Part shown: positions 25,335-36,999 of the stretch, piece after piece
Numbering within the stretch: the first letter of the stretch is position 1
Layout of the letters: each line of letters begins with the position of its first letter
Source of the DNA: Setoptus koraiensis
Lineage: Eukaryota > Arthropoda
Length of the DNA: 64,000 bases
Reading direction: 5' to 3'
NCBI GenBank assembly: GCA_048013815.1
Contig: CM106586.1
Coordinates: 4,526,001 to 4,590,000, forward strand
Made by a program: the position numbers and the translations under genes
Notes under the pieces: model-generated
Databases searched by the model: none
Seen by the model: the letters and a program-made list of their open reading frames with translations, nothing else
Told to the model about the DNA's origin: nothing

Positions 25335-28300
25335 AACACTATCATGGGGGGATCTGCTGAAATCTGGCCAAATCAGCTGGAATGTCCCAAGTGACGCAAT
25401 ATTCAAATTAAGTCAGCGAGCGGCGGCAGCAGCAGCAGCAGGTGAGTGCGACGCAGCAACTGACACAACAAGTAACGTAACAAATAGCGCATAGCTGACC
25501 ACTGTCTTGGTGTGAATCTTGTCTAATATAGGCTGCAACAAGAGCAGTGTGAGCGCGATGCTGACGGAGGCAACAAACGAATGCAGTGGCAGCGATACGC
25601 AACGGTTACGTAACAACAACAGCAACAGCAACGACTCGTGTCATGTTGTTTAAATCTCTGCGCCGGCCAATAACAATTGCGCGCATCTCTCATTTATTGA
25701 GCATTGAAATTGTTGTTGTCGTTGTTGCTGTCGCTTGTTGTTGTTGCCTTCGGTTGTCGCTGTCGGTTGTTGCTGTCGCTTGTTGTTGTTGCTGTTGCCT
25801 TCGGTTGTTGCTGTCGCTTGTTGTTGTTGCTGTTGCCTTCGGTTGTTGCTGTTGCTGTCGGTTGTTGCCGGCGGTTGTTGTCGGCTGCTGGCCGGATTAA
25901 AGGTTCCGCGTGCGCCAAACAAAACAACGACAAGGCAAGAATAAGGCGACGTTATCAAACTCATATAAATGTTGGCGTGCGGCGACGGGGGAACAGAACA
26001 GTTACATAACAGTGTCATGTCAACACAGTTATCGCAAACTGCCAACTGGTGCCAGCGCAACGCATCCCGTGATTGACAGTCAAAGTAGCGCGTCCGAAAG
26101 GCGACACCCCCAATGCAGGCCAACAGGGCGCACAATGTCGCCGAAGAATAAGACGAAAAAATGTTATGTAACGGGGGGCGCCGTATTGCACATTCTTGTT
26201 TTTATTTGCAATTGGTGCCTCTCACTTGCCGTTACGTGTGACAGATAGATAGACAGTTACACGCGTTTTGCGTCACCGTGTCGCCGTGTCGCCGTTGTCG
26301 CCGTTGTCGCAACAACAGCGGCATGTTTGTGGCGCCAACCTGGCAGCCAAAAGGTGAAATCCGAGTTGGCGTTATATTTGTTTCATTATTTACCGGCCCG
26401 TTTCAAATCAAATCCTCTGTCTGGTGCACGGTGCTCTCATCTTGTCGGTGAGAGCGTCGGTGCTATTTTGACAAATTGAGTGTCAAGATACACACACACA
26501 GCAAAAAAACATAAGGTGAGCCGGGCCGCTCCTGTCCGTCGGCTGACAAGTTTAATCTCGCCTAACCGGCCCGCAACCGGCAACCGGCAGCCCGCAGCCA
26601 ACAACAGACAGCGACGCGCGAGCGCACAATACGAGCGCTTACGTAATATCAAGAAAGCGCGTATCATGCGTGTAGTGGCGCGGCTGTGGCTTGCGGCACC
26701 CGGATTGATTGATTCGGGCGATTGGTGCCCGAAGACTGCGTTGCCTAGCTACCCGAGCTAACTGTGGTCGCTCAGGTTGTTGGCCGGCCCGAGTACCTGG
26801 CGCAGGAAGCCATAGCCAGACGGTGCAGCACGGTCACGTTGTACCTGGACACACGGGTACAGCGCGCCAGGCGCACAGTTATGACATGAATGGCTTCCTG
26901 TGCCGCACGTGCTCCACGGGCGCCGCATGCGAATGCCGGCAACACGGATGCCGAGACCAGAGGTACGTGCGCCTATGAGCCGCGAACGCGACGTTTGTGC
27001 GCGCTGCCCAAACTTGAGCAACTTTTTGCCCCTTGCATAATAACCGCTCAACTGGCGAGATAATCTCTGCACAACAAACAAACAGTTACCTGTTCGGGGC
27101 AAGACACGACGCGCGGGGCCCGTCAGACAAATGTCACCCGCAACGCGCACACACGGGCAATAAAAGCGTCTCCGCGATCTCGATACAATTATACGGCGCG
27201 CGCGCTCGATGGCTCGCGTGCGTCGCGCTAGCGCAATGATAAATGACATTGTAAATTTGTCAAACTTGTCATTGTTTGGCCGTTATTTGCTGCAACTTTG
27301 CGAGCCAAGCGGCATCTAGCTCCGTTCGCGACTTGACTTGTGCGTGCGCTCGTGCTCGTGCTCGTGAGAGCTTAAGAACAAACGCGAGCGCACAATTGGC
27401 GCCCAAATAGCGAGCACGCTGTGCCGCTGGCATGTTTTGCGAGTCGCAACTAACGGCGACAATGAATCTGAGCTTGAGCCGATTGTTAGCGGGCACAATG
27501 CGCGCATTGCGTAATTATTATTATTAGTTGCCAGCCGACCCCTGCTGACTGTGATTGTTAACTGCAATTGTAAGTGTATTGCATAACATGCACCACAACT
27601 GCCATTCCAAATGCATTCTTGCGAGGGGGCCCAAGATGGGGCGCACTGTGACTGGCGCGTTGGTGTGCCGTTACGGCACAGCCGGCGCCCACTACAGTCA
27701 CATGACACAGCTAGCGAGCGGCTAGCTAGTGACGCGCGCCGCACAAGCCGCATCTCTAATTTGCATGCACGCGTGCCCCAGTGACAGGCCTCCGCTCGGA
27801 TATTTATATTGATCCGGTGGTATATTGACTATTTTGGGGCCCCTGTGCGCGCTTATCTGTGCTGCCGCCGCTGCTGCTGCAATGGGATTATGCAAGCTGC
27901 GCAGTGTGCAGTGTCGCTGCGTGTCGCATGTGCAATTTGTGCAACCCAAAGAGTTATTGTTTGTGTGACATTGACATGATTTGTCCGATTTGTGTGTCAA
28001 TTCAATTGGTCGTTACGTAACGACGACTTGTTAAAATACTGGCTGGCGGCACAGTCAGCATTTGGGCCCGCTATTGGCAGCCCAAATGCACGATTGCGAG
28101 CTTGTTGTCAGTGACGAGAACCGAGAAACAGCTGACCGGCAACCGTGCCAGCAAATTGGCTGGTCACTCTCTTTAGGAGTTTACGCAGTCGATACACGCT
28201 GATGGGCCAACGAGCGCGCCCTTGTGGGTGTTGTGATTGATTGAATTTTAAATGAGGCCCGCTGATTCGAATTGGCGCCATTCAAATAATACTACTAGCA

Positions 28301-29305
28301 GCAATTCAATAAATGATGATGCAATGATGATACGCACACGCCAATAGGTCGCATTATATGTAGTATAATATTATTTTCATTGCGTCACTCAATGTACAAT
28401 GTACATACTTAACACAATGTACGTACTGCTCGTGGACAGCTCAGTGAGTTGTCAGTGGCTGGCTCATTCTTGGGCAGCACGTGCCCACTGATAGGCGCAA
28501 CACCAGAGACGAGTTAACGGTTTATATCCGAGATACATGAGCCAAATATGTGGCTCGTGAGCCAGCGCGTGTTTGTGCGCGATAACCCATCCACTGGCAC
28601 ACTGTATATGTATACACGATGATTCTTCGACAATGACAGTTGACCCGTCTTATTTATTGCAATCTATTTATATTGTCTATATAGGCAATATGACAGCACG
28701 AGTCATCTATTGTCTGGCTAGATACGCAGGTGAATTCGGTGCGCATTTGGGGCATTCGAAGCATTCGAAGCATGCGGGCCATTCGGACCATTCAGACCAT
28801 TCGGAGCATTTGGGAATGGGGCGAGCGGGGAAAGTTTGGCAAATTTTGCAAACTTCGCCAACAGCCGATTGGCTCTTTGGTGCGTATGCAAAATGGCGAT
28901 ACTAACAGCGACTGTGTGCGATGGCATCGCACACTACAATAAGCTCGCAAGTTGTTGCATAATATTAAATAATAATACGTCATAATAAGTGATGATCATT
29001 TGTTGTTGGTGCCACTGCCGCTGCAAGTCATTGTTACGCAATGATGCGTTTCTGCCGTATCATATCTAACGGTAAGTCAAACGGTCAAAACGGCTTTGCT
29101 ATGCCTGACGCAATGCAAATGATGTATTGCAATAACACTAAATTAACTTTTGTTGTTGTTGTTGTTACTGTTATTGTTGTTGCTGCTGTTGTTGCTGCTG
29201 TTGTTGTTGTTGTTACTGCTGTTGCTGTCGTTGTTGTTGCTGTCGTTACATAATCCGCACAGATTATTGCGCTATATATGGCTGTTGTTATTATTGATTG
29301 CGCAA

Positions 29306-29306
<1 letters not shown>

Positions 29307-29339
<33 letters not shown>
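29307..29339. repeat. (CA)16 microsatellite
   Basis: Uninterrupted CA dinucleotide run of about 32 bp, preceded by interrupted GTT triplets at 29150-29250. Confidence 0.95.
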
Positions 29340-30656
29340 CGATGCGAGTTTATTTTATTTTATTGAATGAACTCTGGCACCAACGGCGACTCATCATCGC
29401 CGACAAGAGCTCAAGTAATTCGCTTATCACACTAAAACCATCGGTTATGACATGCTGCACAGTACCGTATATAACTGTTGGCCCGTAGCCGTATCTCACT
29501 ACGGCAACTTGATACTTTTGGCAAGCCGGTCCAACTCATTTTAAACTGAAAGTGCCACTTTTGTTTGTCACTTGTTTGGGCCCCTGGCCCCGCGTGCCGA
29601 CATGGCGCGCGCCAGGGCCCGCATGCGATTATCTGGCAAGGAATTGTGGCCAGCATAAATAGAATAAAATAAGGTGAAATAAATTCATTTCATCGGCTGG
29701 CTCAATTGGCTGCATTTGTTGCATTTGGTTGCAAAACTGTCACATTTGATGCTAGTCAGCACGGCGAGATTAATTTAGAGCAAACAAACACGCCAGCGCG
29801 CATATAGCAACTCGGCCAATTGCGACAGGTAAAACAATTAGCTGTGCGCTAAATTTAAAGTGGTCACTCGCTGCTACTTTGGCGCAGCCAGCGGCCACTG
29901 ACCACTGGCTGCGGCAGTGGTTAGCCACTTCTGCCAATACCACCGAACAGCTCAAGTGGACAGGAAATGGGCGACAGGAAGTGGGCGAGGTTTGGCCAAG
30001 TGGATTGGCCATTGAATGCTTGGTTGGTCGCTGTTGTTGTCGTTGTTGTTGCTGTTGTTGCTGTTGCCGCTGTTGTTGTTCGCCTGTCAAACTGACCCAT
30101 TCACTGCCACTGCCAGTGCAACTGTGAGCGTATGCATTGTGGCGCAATAACTTGCCAATGACCAAAGCGAACCTATACTGCCGCTGCTGCTATCTGTTTG
30201 TGCCTTGCTATATGCGCGACCTCTGTTGATTAGCATAAGTTGATTACCTGTCGGGCCGGCCTACCTTGGCCCTTGCCCTCTTCAGACCCGCCGGACCCGC
30301 CAGATCAGCCGCACGCCCACAAGCGCCCTCTGGAAGCGTCGTTGCGGTTGGCGGCCCGACGAGATCGCCGCCACTGTCAGAGAAGATTGCGGCTGGGCTG
30401 GCCAGTCTTGCCAGCAGGGCACACATTGTAACTATGGGCAATCAATCGATTTGGCAATTTTGTGTGTCGTCAACAATCAACAATTTTGCTTGGCGCGACT
30501 TGCTTCAAGTTTGCCAACTATGCAAAGGTGAAATGATTCCGCTGTCGGCCCGCTGCAAGTACCCACAGGCGAGATTTGCCGCTCGTCTGCAAATACCCCG
30601 ATGCAAATGATGCAAACGGTGCGTTGATTGTGATGCTGCCGAGACCACCAGAAACT

Positions 30657-30684
30657 GCAGGAGGGTATAGCAATACCCTCCTGC
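30657..30684. repeat. Short perfect inverted repeat
   Basis: The arms GCAGGAGGGTAT and ATACCCTCCTGC form a perfect 12-bp stem with a 4-nt AGCA loop. There is no T-run or other sign of a bacterial terminator, and its function is unknown. Confidence 0.85.
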
Positions 30685-30877
30685 CGGGCACCGCAATGGC
30701 GCTCCGATGGCAATGCGATTTTATGCCCGGCCGGCCGGCCTTATTAGTTATTGCGCACCGTTATTAAGTAATACATGCTGCTGCTGTTGTTGTTGTTGTT
30801 GTTGTTGTCGTACCACTACAATTGGTTTGTGTGTGATTGCATCACTTAAAGTGGAACAACAGTGCAGCTCTTAATGC

Positions 30878-30878
<1 letters not shown>

Positions 30879-30910
<32 letters not shown>
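30879..30910. repeat. (AC)16 microsatellite
   Basis: Uninterrupted AC dinucleotide run of 32 bp, about 80 bp downstream of a (TTG)n run at 30783-30808. Confidence 0.95.
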
Positions 30911-30912
<2 letters not shown>

Positions 30913-31509
30913 AGGCACTTAAAGTAAATTACATAATAATCATAGAACAATCAAACGGCGAAGAGAGAAGGGAGAAGAAGAAATAGTATTAGCGCTGTTA
31001 GTTGTTTGGCGTTTTTGTTGCTTGCAAACAGAATCATCCAGTCGCCACTTTGACATGATGCCACTGGCTGGCGTTAATAAACTGGCCCCACTGGCTGGGC
31101 CCCACGGCTTATAACTTGTAAGTTATAAGCTATAAGTTATAAGTTGAGCCGCTGCCCCTGATACCGCGCCGCTGATACCGCCGCAGCCGCCGCCGCTGAT
31201 AATGCCCCGTCCCCCAGTCAATATGTCCAATGAGCAACGAATTAAGCAATCCCCCAAAACAAACACACACACAATTCAAATTAGTGCGCTCGCGACTCAA
31301 GAGAAGCCAATCAATCCATCCACCATTGTCAGGCATGATAGCACAGGTGCATACTTGTTTGTGATCATTCAACTTGGCCCCAAAGTGCCTCGGCTCGGCT
31401 TATTCCCTCATCGCTGACGGGGGCCCCTGCCCGTTCGCTGGCTGTTCGCTGGCTCGTTCGCTGGCTCGTTCGCTGGCTGTTCGCTGGCTGTTCGCTGGCG
31501 GGCCCGCTC

Positions 31510-31556
31510 TCTCTCTGGTTGTCGGGGCCCCAATCGAGCCCCGACAACCAGAGAGA
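31510..31556. repeat. 19-bp perfect inverted repeat
   Basis: The left arm ends ...GGTTGTCGGGGC and the right arm starts GCCCCGACAACC...; they pair over 19 bp around a 9-nt loop (31529-31537). Flanking CT- and GA-rich runs extend the imperfect stem by a few pairs. It could fold as a hairpin RNA, be a miniature element's terminal structure, or be a chance product of repeat growth. Confidence 0.85.
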
Positions 31557-32124
31557 CAGAGAGACTGGAAACGGATAATCGCCTGTCGCCGTGGAGCGAG
31601 CGAGAGTTACTGTCATTGTTAGCGGGCCGATTTGGGATGCATCAATATGCTTAATGGGCTTCCTCTGCGAATCGTGCCAATTTTGCCCGCGCCCGCTTCT
31701 CTGTGGCCGCTTTGTTGCGAGGCCCAGATTCCCAATTGCATCTTGGTTAATTTGTCTGCTGATTTGTGCGACCCGCTCCAAGCGCGTGTCTTATGCGGCA
31801 TAAGTTATGCCGCTGCCAATCACCCAATTCCCTGTGGCTGTCTAGTCGTCTGGTCGCCCAGCGCGTCCAGTGGCCCTGTCGTCTAGGCGGCCAGTTGGCT
31901 CACTGGCCGCGCTGGCCAGTGTGGGCGATTGCGGGCCAATTTGGGCGATTTCGAGCACTCGATAATGTCGAGCCGATAGCGAGCGGCAGATATGCACTAA
32001 AGCGGCGATACAGCGGTGACAATATATTGATAGAGTCCAATTTAGCACGCCACAATAGTGCCAATTTACAATATGAGAGGCACAAATATGCAAATATCAT
32101 CGCAAATCCACATCGACTGGCCAC

Positions 32125-32222
32125 AACCCGGCCACGTACTGGTCACAAACTGGCCAGAGACTGGCCAGAGACTGGCCACAAACTGGCCACAAACTGGCCA
32201 GAGACCGGCCAGAGACTGGCGG
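32125..32222. repeat. 11-bp minisatellite (CAGAGACTGGC / CACAAACTGGC)
   Basis: Seven to eight tandem 11-bp units, alternating the two variants. The TGGCCA junction recurs at each boundary. Confidence 0.87.
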
Positions 32223-33026
32223 TCAGTGCGCGACTGAAGCGAGCCACTTTTTGTCACACTGACACACTGTGTGCAAAATGTTTATCTCCGATAAGTCGAG
32301 TCGCTTATCATGAGAACTTATCTCCAGTCGCAGCACACACACAACACAGATAGATTACGGCGGGCCCCACAATCGAACGATTGAGACAAACATCGGCAGC
32401 ATAAATAAATAACGAAGGGGCCAGCTAATGATCATTGTGCGCATTATTATTGCCAACGATATGAGAGGCGCGCGCTGATATCGTTCATTATTATTGGCCC
32501 TGATGATTGTTGTAAAGCATAAAGCATGGATATTTATGTTTATTTGTTTGTTTGTTTGTTTGGTGGGTCGGTGGGTCGGTTGGTTGGCGAGCATGTCGAG
32601 TAAGTCACTCAAATGAGGTCGCTCTCGCGGCCACACTGCTCAAGATAATAAGCTGCCGTGAATTTATGCAAATGACGCACGTGTGTCATGATAAATGAGC
32701 CAGCGTCATTAGCAACACCTCGGCGCGGCCAAGTTGTGAGCGAGCAATCAAACAAGTTGCTTATAGCAACCGCGCTTTTAGCACAAACAAGCCACCTTTG
32801 CCCGCACAACAATACAACAACAACAACATTTATGCAACAAACTCGGGCCTTTATCTGCTGGCCAGAGTTAACAAGATCCATTATTGATAGTTGTGGCTTG
32901 TTGTGCGCGTATCATGTCATTTTTATATCTGTCCATATTTCTTGCTGTTGCTCTTAATTATTTGCTTGTCACCTCGCTGCGACAATTGTCCATGAACGCG
33001 AGGGGGCGCCACTTTATGCAAATGAT

Positions 33027-33112
33027 CCGCTCCGGTGCGATCGGGTGCGGTGCGATCTGGTGCGGTGCGGTACGATCTGGTGCGGTCTGATCGGATCGGG
33101 TCGCCCCAAGCG
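33027..33112. repeat. GGTGCG-core minisatellite, second locus
   Basis: Units GGTGCGATC, GGTGCGGTGCGAT and GGTGCGGTACGAT repeat about seven times. The array shares the GTGCGGTGCGAT core with the one in prospero intron 2. Confidence 0.8.
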
Positions 33113-34687
33113 ACTTTCACTAACGCTGCAAGTTGGTGCAAGCGTGTCCGGCCCTGTGACGGCCAACAAGCGCATAGTGGCTCTCAGCCAGCAGCCAGAA
33201 ATAGAGACAGAAATAGTTGTGAGCCAATTATTATTCAATAATATAATTGATACAAACACTAATGGCACTTTGCCGCATTGGCCGCATTGCCCATTAGAAA
33301 GGTGCCCGGCACATCGCATATGCCGCTCATACTGTTATAGTATAATATTATATAACTTATTGTATATTTATTGTGCGTGTGACACGTGAAAAAATATAGA
33401 CAAATGGAAATATAAATGGCGGATAAAAGGAAAATTATGTAGTCTACCTTGAAGAGTTGGGGCGCGGCCAGGCGCAATTGATTGCGTTTCTTTGAGGGCT
33501 TCCTCAGAGTTCGTTTCCGAGATGAGCCATTAGCGGCGGCCCAAATTACGATTTACTGTCACCGATAGCCTGCCACAGCCTCACTGAGCTCAGGAGAGCT
33601 CGCATCGATGGGGCCCCATAACGGTTCTTGGAGGCCCGTTATGTGAGCGTGCATGTCACAATGCAAATAGACGACAAGGAGCAAACAGCGCCGCATACCG
33701 GTTACGTAATTACACTAGATACAGTGAGCGCGTGGTTGCGTCATCAAGAAATGAGTATTGCTTTGCGCATTTATATAATACTTTAATATGTGATACATAT
33801 ACTACTGGCGGTATATATATATATTTATATATGTAGTATATATATGTAGTATATATATGAAGTGGAGGAGACGACAGTTGAGTTAGTGCACTCGAGAGAG
33901 ATATGATAATGAGCTGCTTGATTACCTGACGCGACAAAAAGATGCTATTACCTTTGACGTTGCTGGCGAATGGAGTGCGCTTATTGCTTCGGCTGTTCGG
34001 GTTGGCAAAAAGTCAGTACTATATCGACCAATTTATAACCCGGCGGCCCGTTCAAGAATGCGCTCGCCCTGCTTGCTTGGCGCCCCTAGCGCCGGTCGCA
34101 AAAATTAACGCTGAGTCGCAGTCGCTAGAACGCTGAGTCGCAGTCGCTAGGCGACACACACAACCTTTGCCGCAAATATATGTATTATTATATGTATTAT
34201 TGCCATTATTATCATTATCGCCGCCGTTATTATTATACCCGACAGGGGGCCATCTTGCCGTCGTATGCCGGCATGCCGCTCGGCGACTCATTGAATTCGG
34301 CAGCTTCTCGGCTAGTCGGTGGGCTAATTTATTTATGCTAGTCACACGGCTAATTTAATGCCTTTCTTGCGGTTTATCTGCAACCGCATGGCACTTGCTT
34401 GCACCACATTGCACCACATCTCACATTCTTGAGTCGCAACAAATGCGACCCCACACTAGTGCGCAATATTGCCGCCGGTGGTGCCACTTGCCAATTAGTT
34501 TGCATGGCGCCGGCCCCAAGTCTGCCTGTCATCTGAGGGCTGCCCAAATAGCCAGATATGCTCTAGAGAGGCGCTCTCGTTTGCCACTCAAACGACGCGC
34601 CAACTGCGAATGGCACCCTGGCTGCGAGCGGCAACTCCGGCGAAAGTAGCAACGGAGGAGCCATTTCCAAGTAGTTCCGAGGGCCAT

Positions 34688-34762
34688 TCGAACAGGCCTG
34701 CGAACAGGCTTGCGAACAGACTTGCGAATAGGCTTGCGAATGGGCTTGCGAACGGGCTCTCG
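34688..34762. repeat. 12-bp minisatellite (GCTTGCGAACAG)
   Basis: Six imperfect tandem copies of GCTTGCGAACAG, GCTTGCGAATGG and similar. Confidence 0.85.
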
Positions 34763-35563
34763 AAATCAAAATATACTTTTAATGAGCTGCCATTTCTCTC
34801 CATTAACACTAGGGCTTCTTGTGTCGGTTGCGTGTGTCGTGCGCCACACCGGCCGCTGATAACTCTCGCCGGCAGCAAGTTGCCACCTTGGCCACTGGCG
34901 ACACAATTGGCAACATGCGAGCCGGCCCCAATTTGGTGCGCTGCTGATAGATATTGCATCCAGAAATTATCCATCTGCACACAAACAGCAAGCTTGAGCG
35001 ACGATTTAATTTAGTGTTTGCATTGACAAATTGTATAATATTATCACCGATGCTTGATTGGCTGTCTGCTCGGCTTAGATGACGACCCCGACGAGCTGTT
35101 CGTTGGTCTGTCGAGTCGCAAATCGCTGATCGCTAGGCGCGCGCTGATTGGGGCGCCGATTGCGGCCGCCAGTGGCTGCCGGTGGCTGCTAGTGGCTGCT
35201 GTTGGCTGCTAGTTAGCCAGCAGTTAGACGGGCACGGCAAAAATGCTCTCCGTCGTGATGATAAGCAAATAATAAGAATAAGATTCAGCGCATAGATTGC
35301 GCAACGTTTGTTGTCTGGTCTAATGAGGAAAAGTTGGCCGTCTTTTGTTTGTCGCTGTCGCTGTTGTGGTCGTTGTCGTCGTCGCTGTTGTCGTCGCTGT
35401 TGTCGTCGTTGTTGTCGTTGTCGCTGGAATTGGGCGCGTGTGTTTGCATTTAAAATCAGGGCAAATCCGAGAAAGGATTGCTGCTCGGCTTGTGTCACTG
35501 ATACACCGACAACAACGACAACAACGGCAGCAACGACAACAACGACAACAACAGCAGCAACAA

Positions 35564-35601
<38 letters not shown>

Positions 35602-35725
35602 AACACACAACGGCAAACAATACATAATAATGCCACTGGGGCCGGGCTTTCTTGTTCGCCCCTTCCCTTATAAACAATCGCTTATAAACAACAAACCCAC
35701 GCTGGCTCGTGCAAGCGTGCGTGCT

Positions 35726-35728
<3 letters not shown>

Positions 35729-35783
<55 letters not shown>
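35729..35783. repeat. (GT)27 microsatellite
   Basis: The longest uninterrupted dinucleotide run in the window. It follows CAA/CAG blocks at 35.50-35.61 kb. Confidence 0.95.
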
Positions 35784-35784
<1 letters not shown>

Positions 35785-36999
35785 AAACAATGACACAACA
35801 AGCAAAAACAATTAATAGAAAGCCAGCCAAACGGGGATAATCTTAATCATCTTAGCTCACACACACACACACGCACACAACTGGGCGCGCCTGGGCCCCT
35901 TTTCAACATTTGAACGCCACTTCCGGCCACGGGTGCCCATTTCTTGCGCCCGTTCGAGGAATCGTGTCAAAACTATTGTTGGCAAAATAATAGTTTTGGC
36001 CGGACAACTGTCATTGGTGCTTGTTGTAGTTGTTAGAATTAGCTTTCGATTTTTGGACAACAATGGACGCAATAACAGCTGATGGGCGAGTGAGTTTTTT
36101 CTTGATTAAACTCATTATCATCTTTGCCAGCCATCGCTGGCGACCGGGGCCCGGCATTATGTATCAAACTGCAGTTACTAATCAAGATGTATATCTGCCA
36201 TGAGCGCGTTAACTTTTGTGCTTGCATCCGCACACTTATACTTATTATTACTATTACTATTATTATTACTACTACTATCATGCTGTTGTTGCTGTTGTTG
36301 TTGCTGTTGTTGTTGTTGTTGTTGTTGGTATCGCACACATGTAGAGTGCAAATATAATGATGATTATTATTACGCAACGGCAACAACCACCAGTGACAAC
36401 TCGAACAACGCGAAATTCAAACTGACGATGAGACGAGTGGACCCAATTGGTGAATTGGCGAATTCGCGATGCGAGGCGCCGCTCACTGAGCGCGCTGTTA
36501 TCGATTCTTGTCGCCTGTCCGCGTGTTCGGGGGCCCGCCATTTAATGGGCAAACTCTTTTTAGTCGAGTTTTGTTTTTCGGTGCCTGTATCGCTCTGTCG
36601 CTGCCAACAAACAAACCAGTCACTGGCGACATAATGATCTCGGTCCCCTTTCACAACTGTACACCGATACTGAGTGTGTGATCCAATCGGCCAATGCAAT
36701 TGTTTTATTCGTGTCGTCTAGATCGTCTCCTTCGATTTCGTTCACACCGGGCCTCGTTGTGCGCCGGCACCCACGCCAACGCCAACGCCAACAGCCAACA
36801 GCCAACAGCCAACAGCCAACAACGCGACGTGCCACAAACAACAATACGACACAACAAACACAACAACAGATATTCGGATAGATAGAGATTTTCGTGCCTA
36901 TATAAACACACACTCATGCGTGCCTGTCTATCCACCAAGATTGTGCGTGAGACATCGGCTGTGCGCCTATAATGTCACAAGACTGGCTTGCCAAAGCCG

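Larger units (their letters stand above)
17000..27000. other. Non-coding region with minisatellites, no gene seen
   Basis: Ten kilobases without a recognisable coding segment. It contains the 11-bp array at 18.23-18.36 kb, a roughly 33-bp tandem unit with GGGCCCAG cores at 19.80-19.88 kb, a G-tract near 20195, GTT/GTC runs at 22.76-22.83 kb, CAAGCCGAAA-like units at 23.15-23.21 kb, a 21-bp array at 23.77-23.87 kb, a GACAAACGGACA array at 25.24-25.33 kb and interrupted TTG/TCG blocks at 25.70-25.89 kb. Open frames on either strand lack domain features. Confidence 0.55.

Noticed and set aside
30657-30684. Hairpin considered as a transcription terminator
   Set aside because: There is no U-tract and this is animal nuclear DNA, where such terminators are not used; kept only as an inverted repeat.
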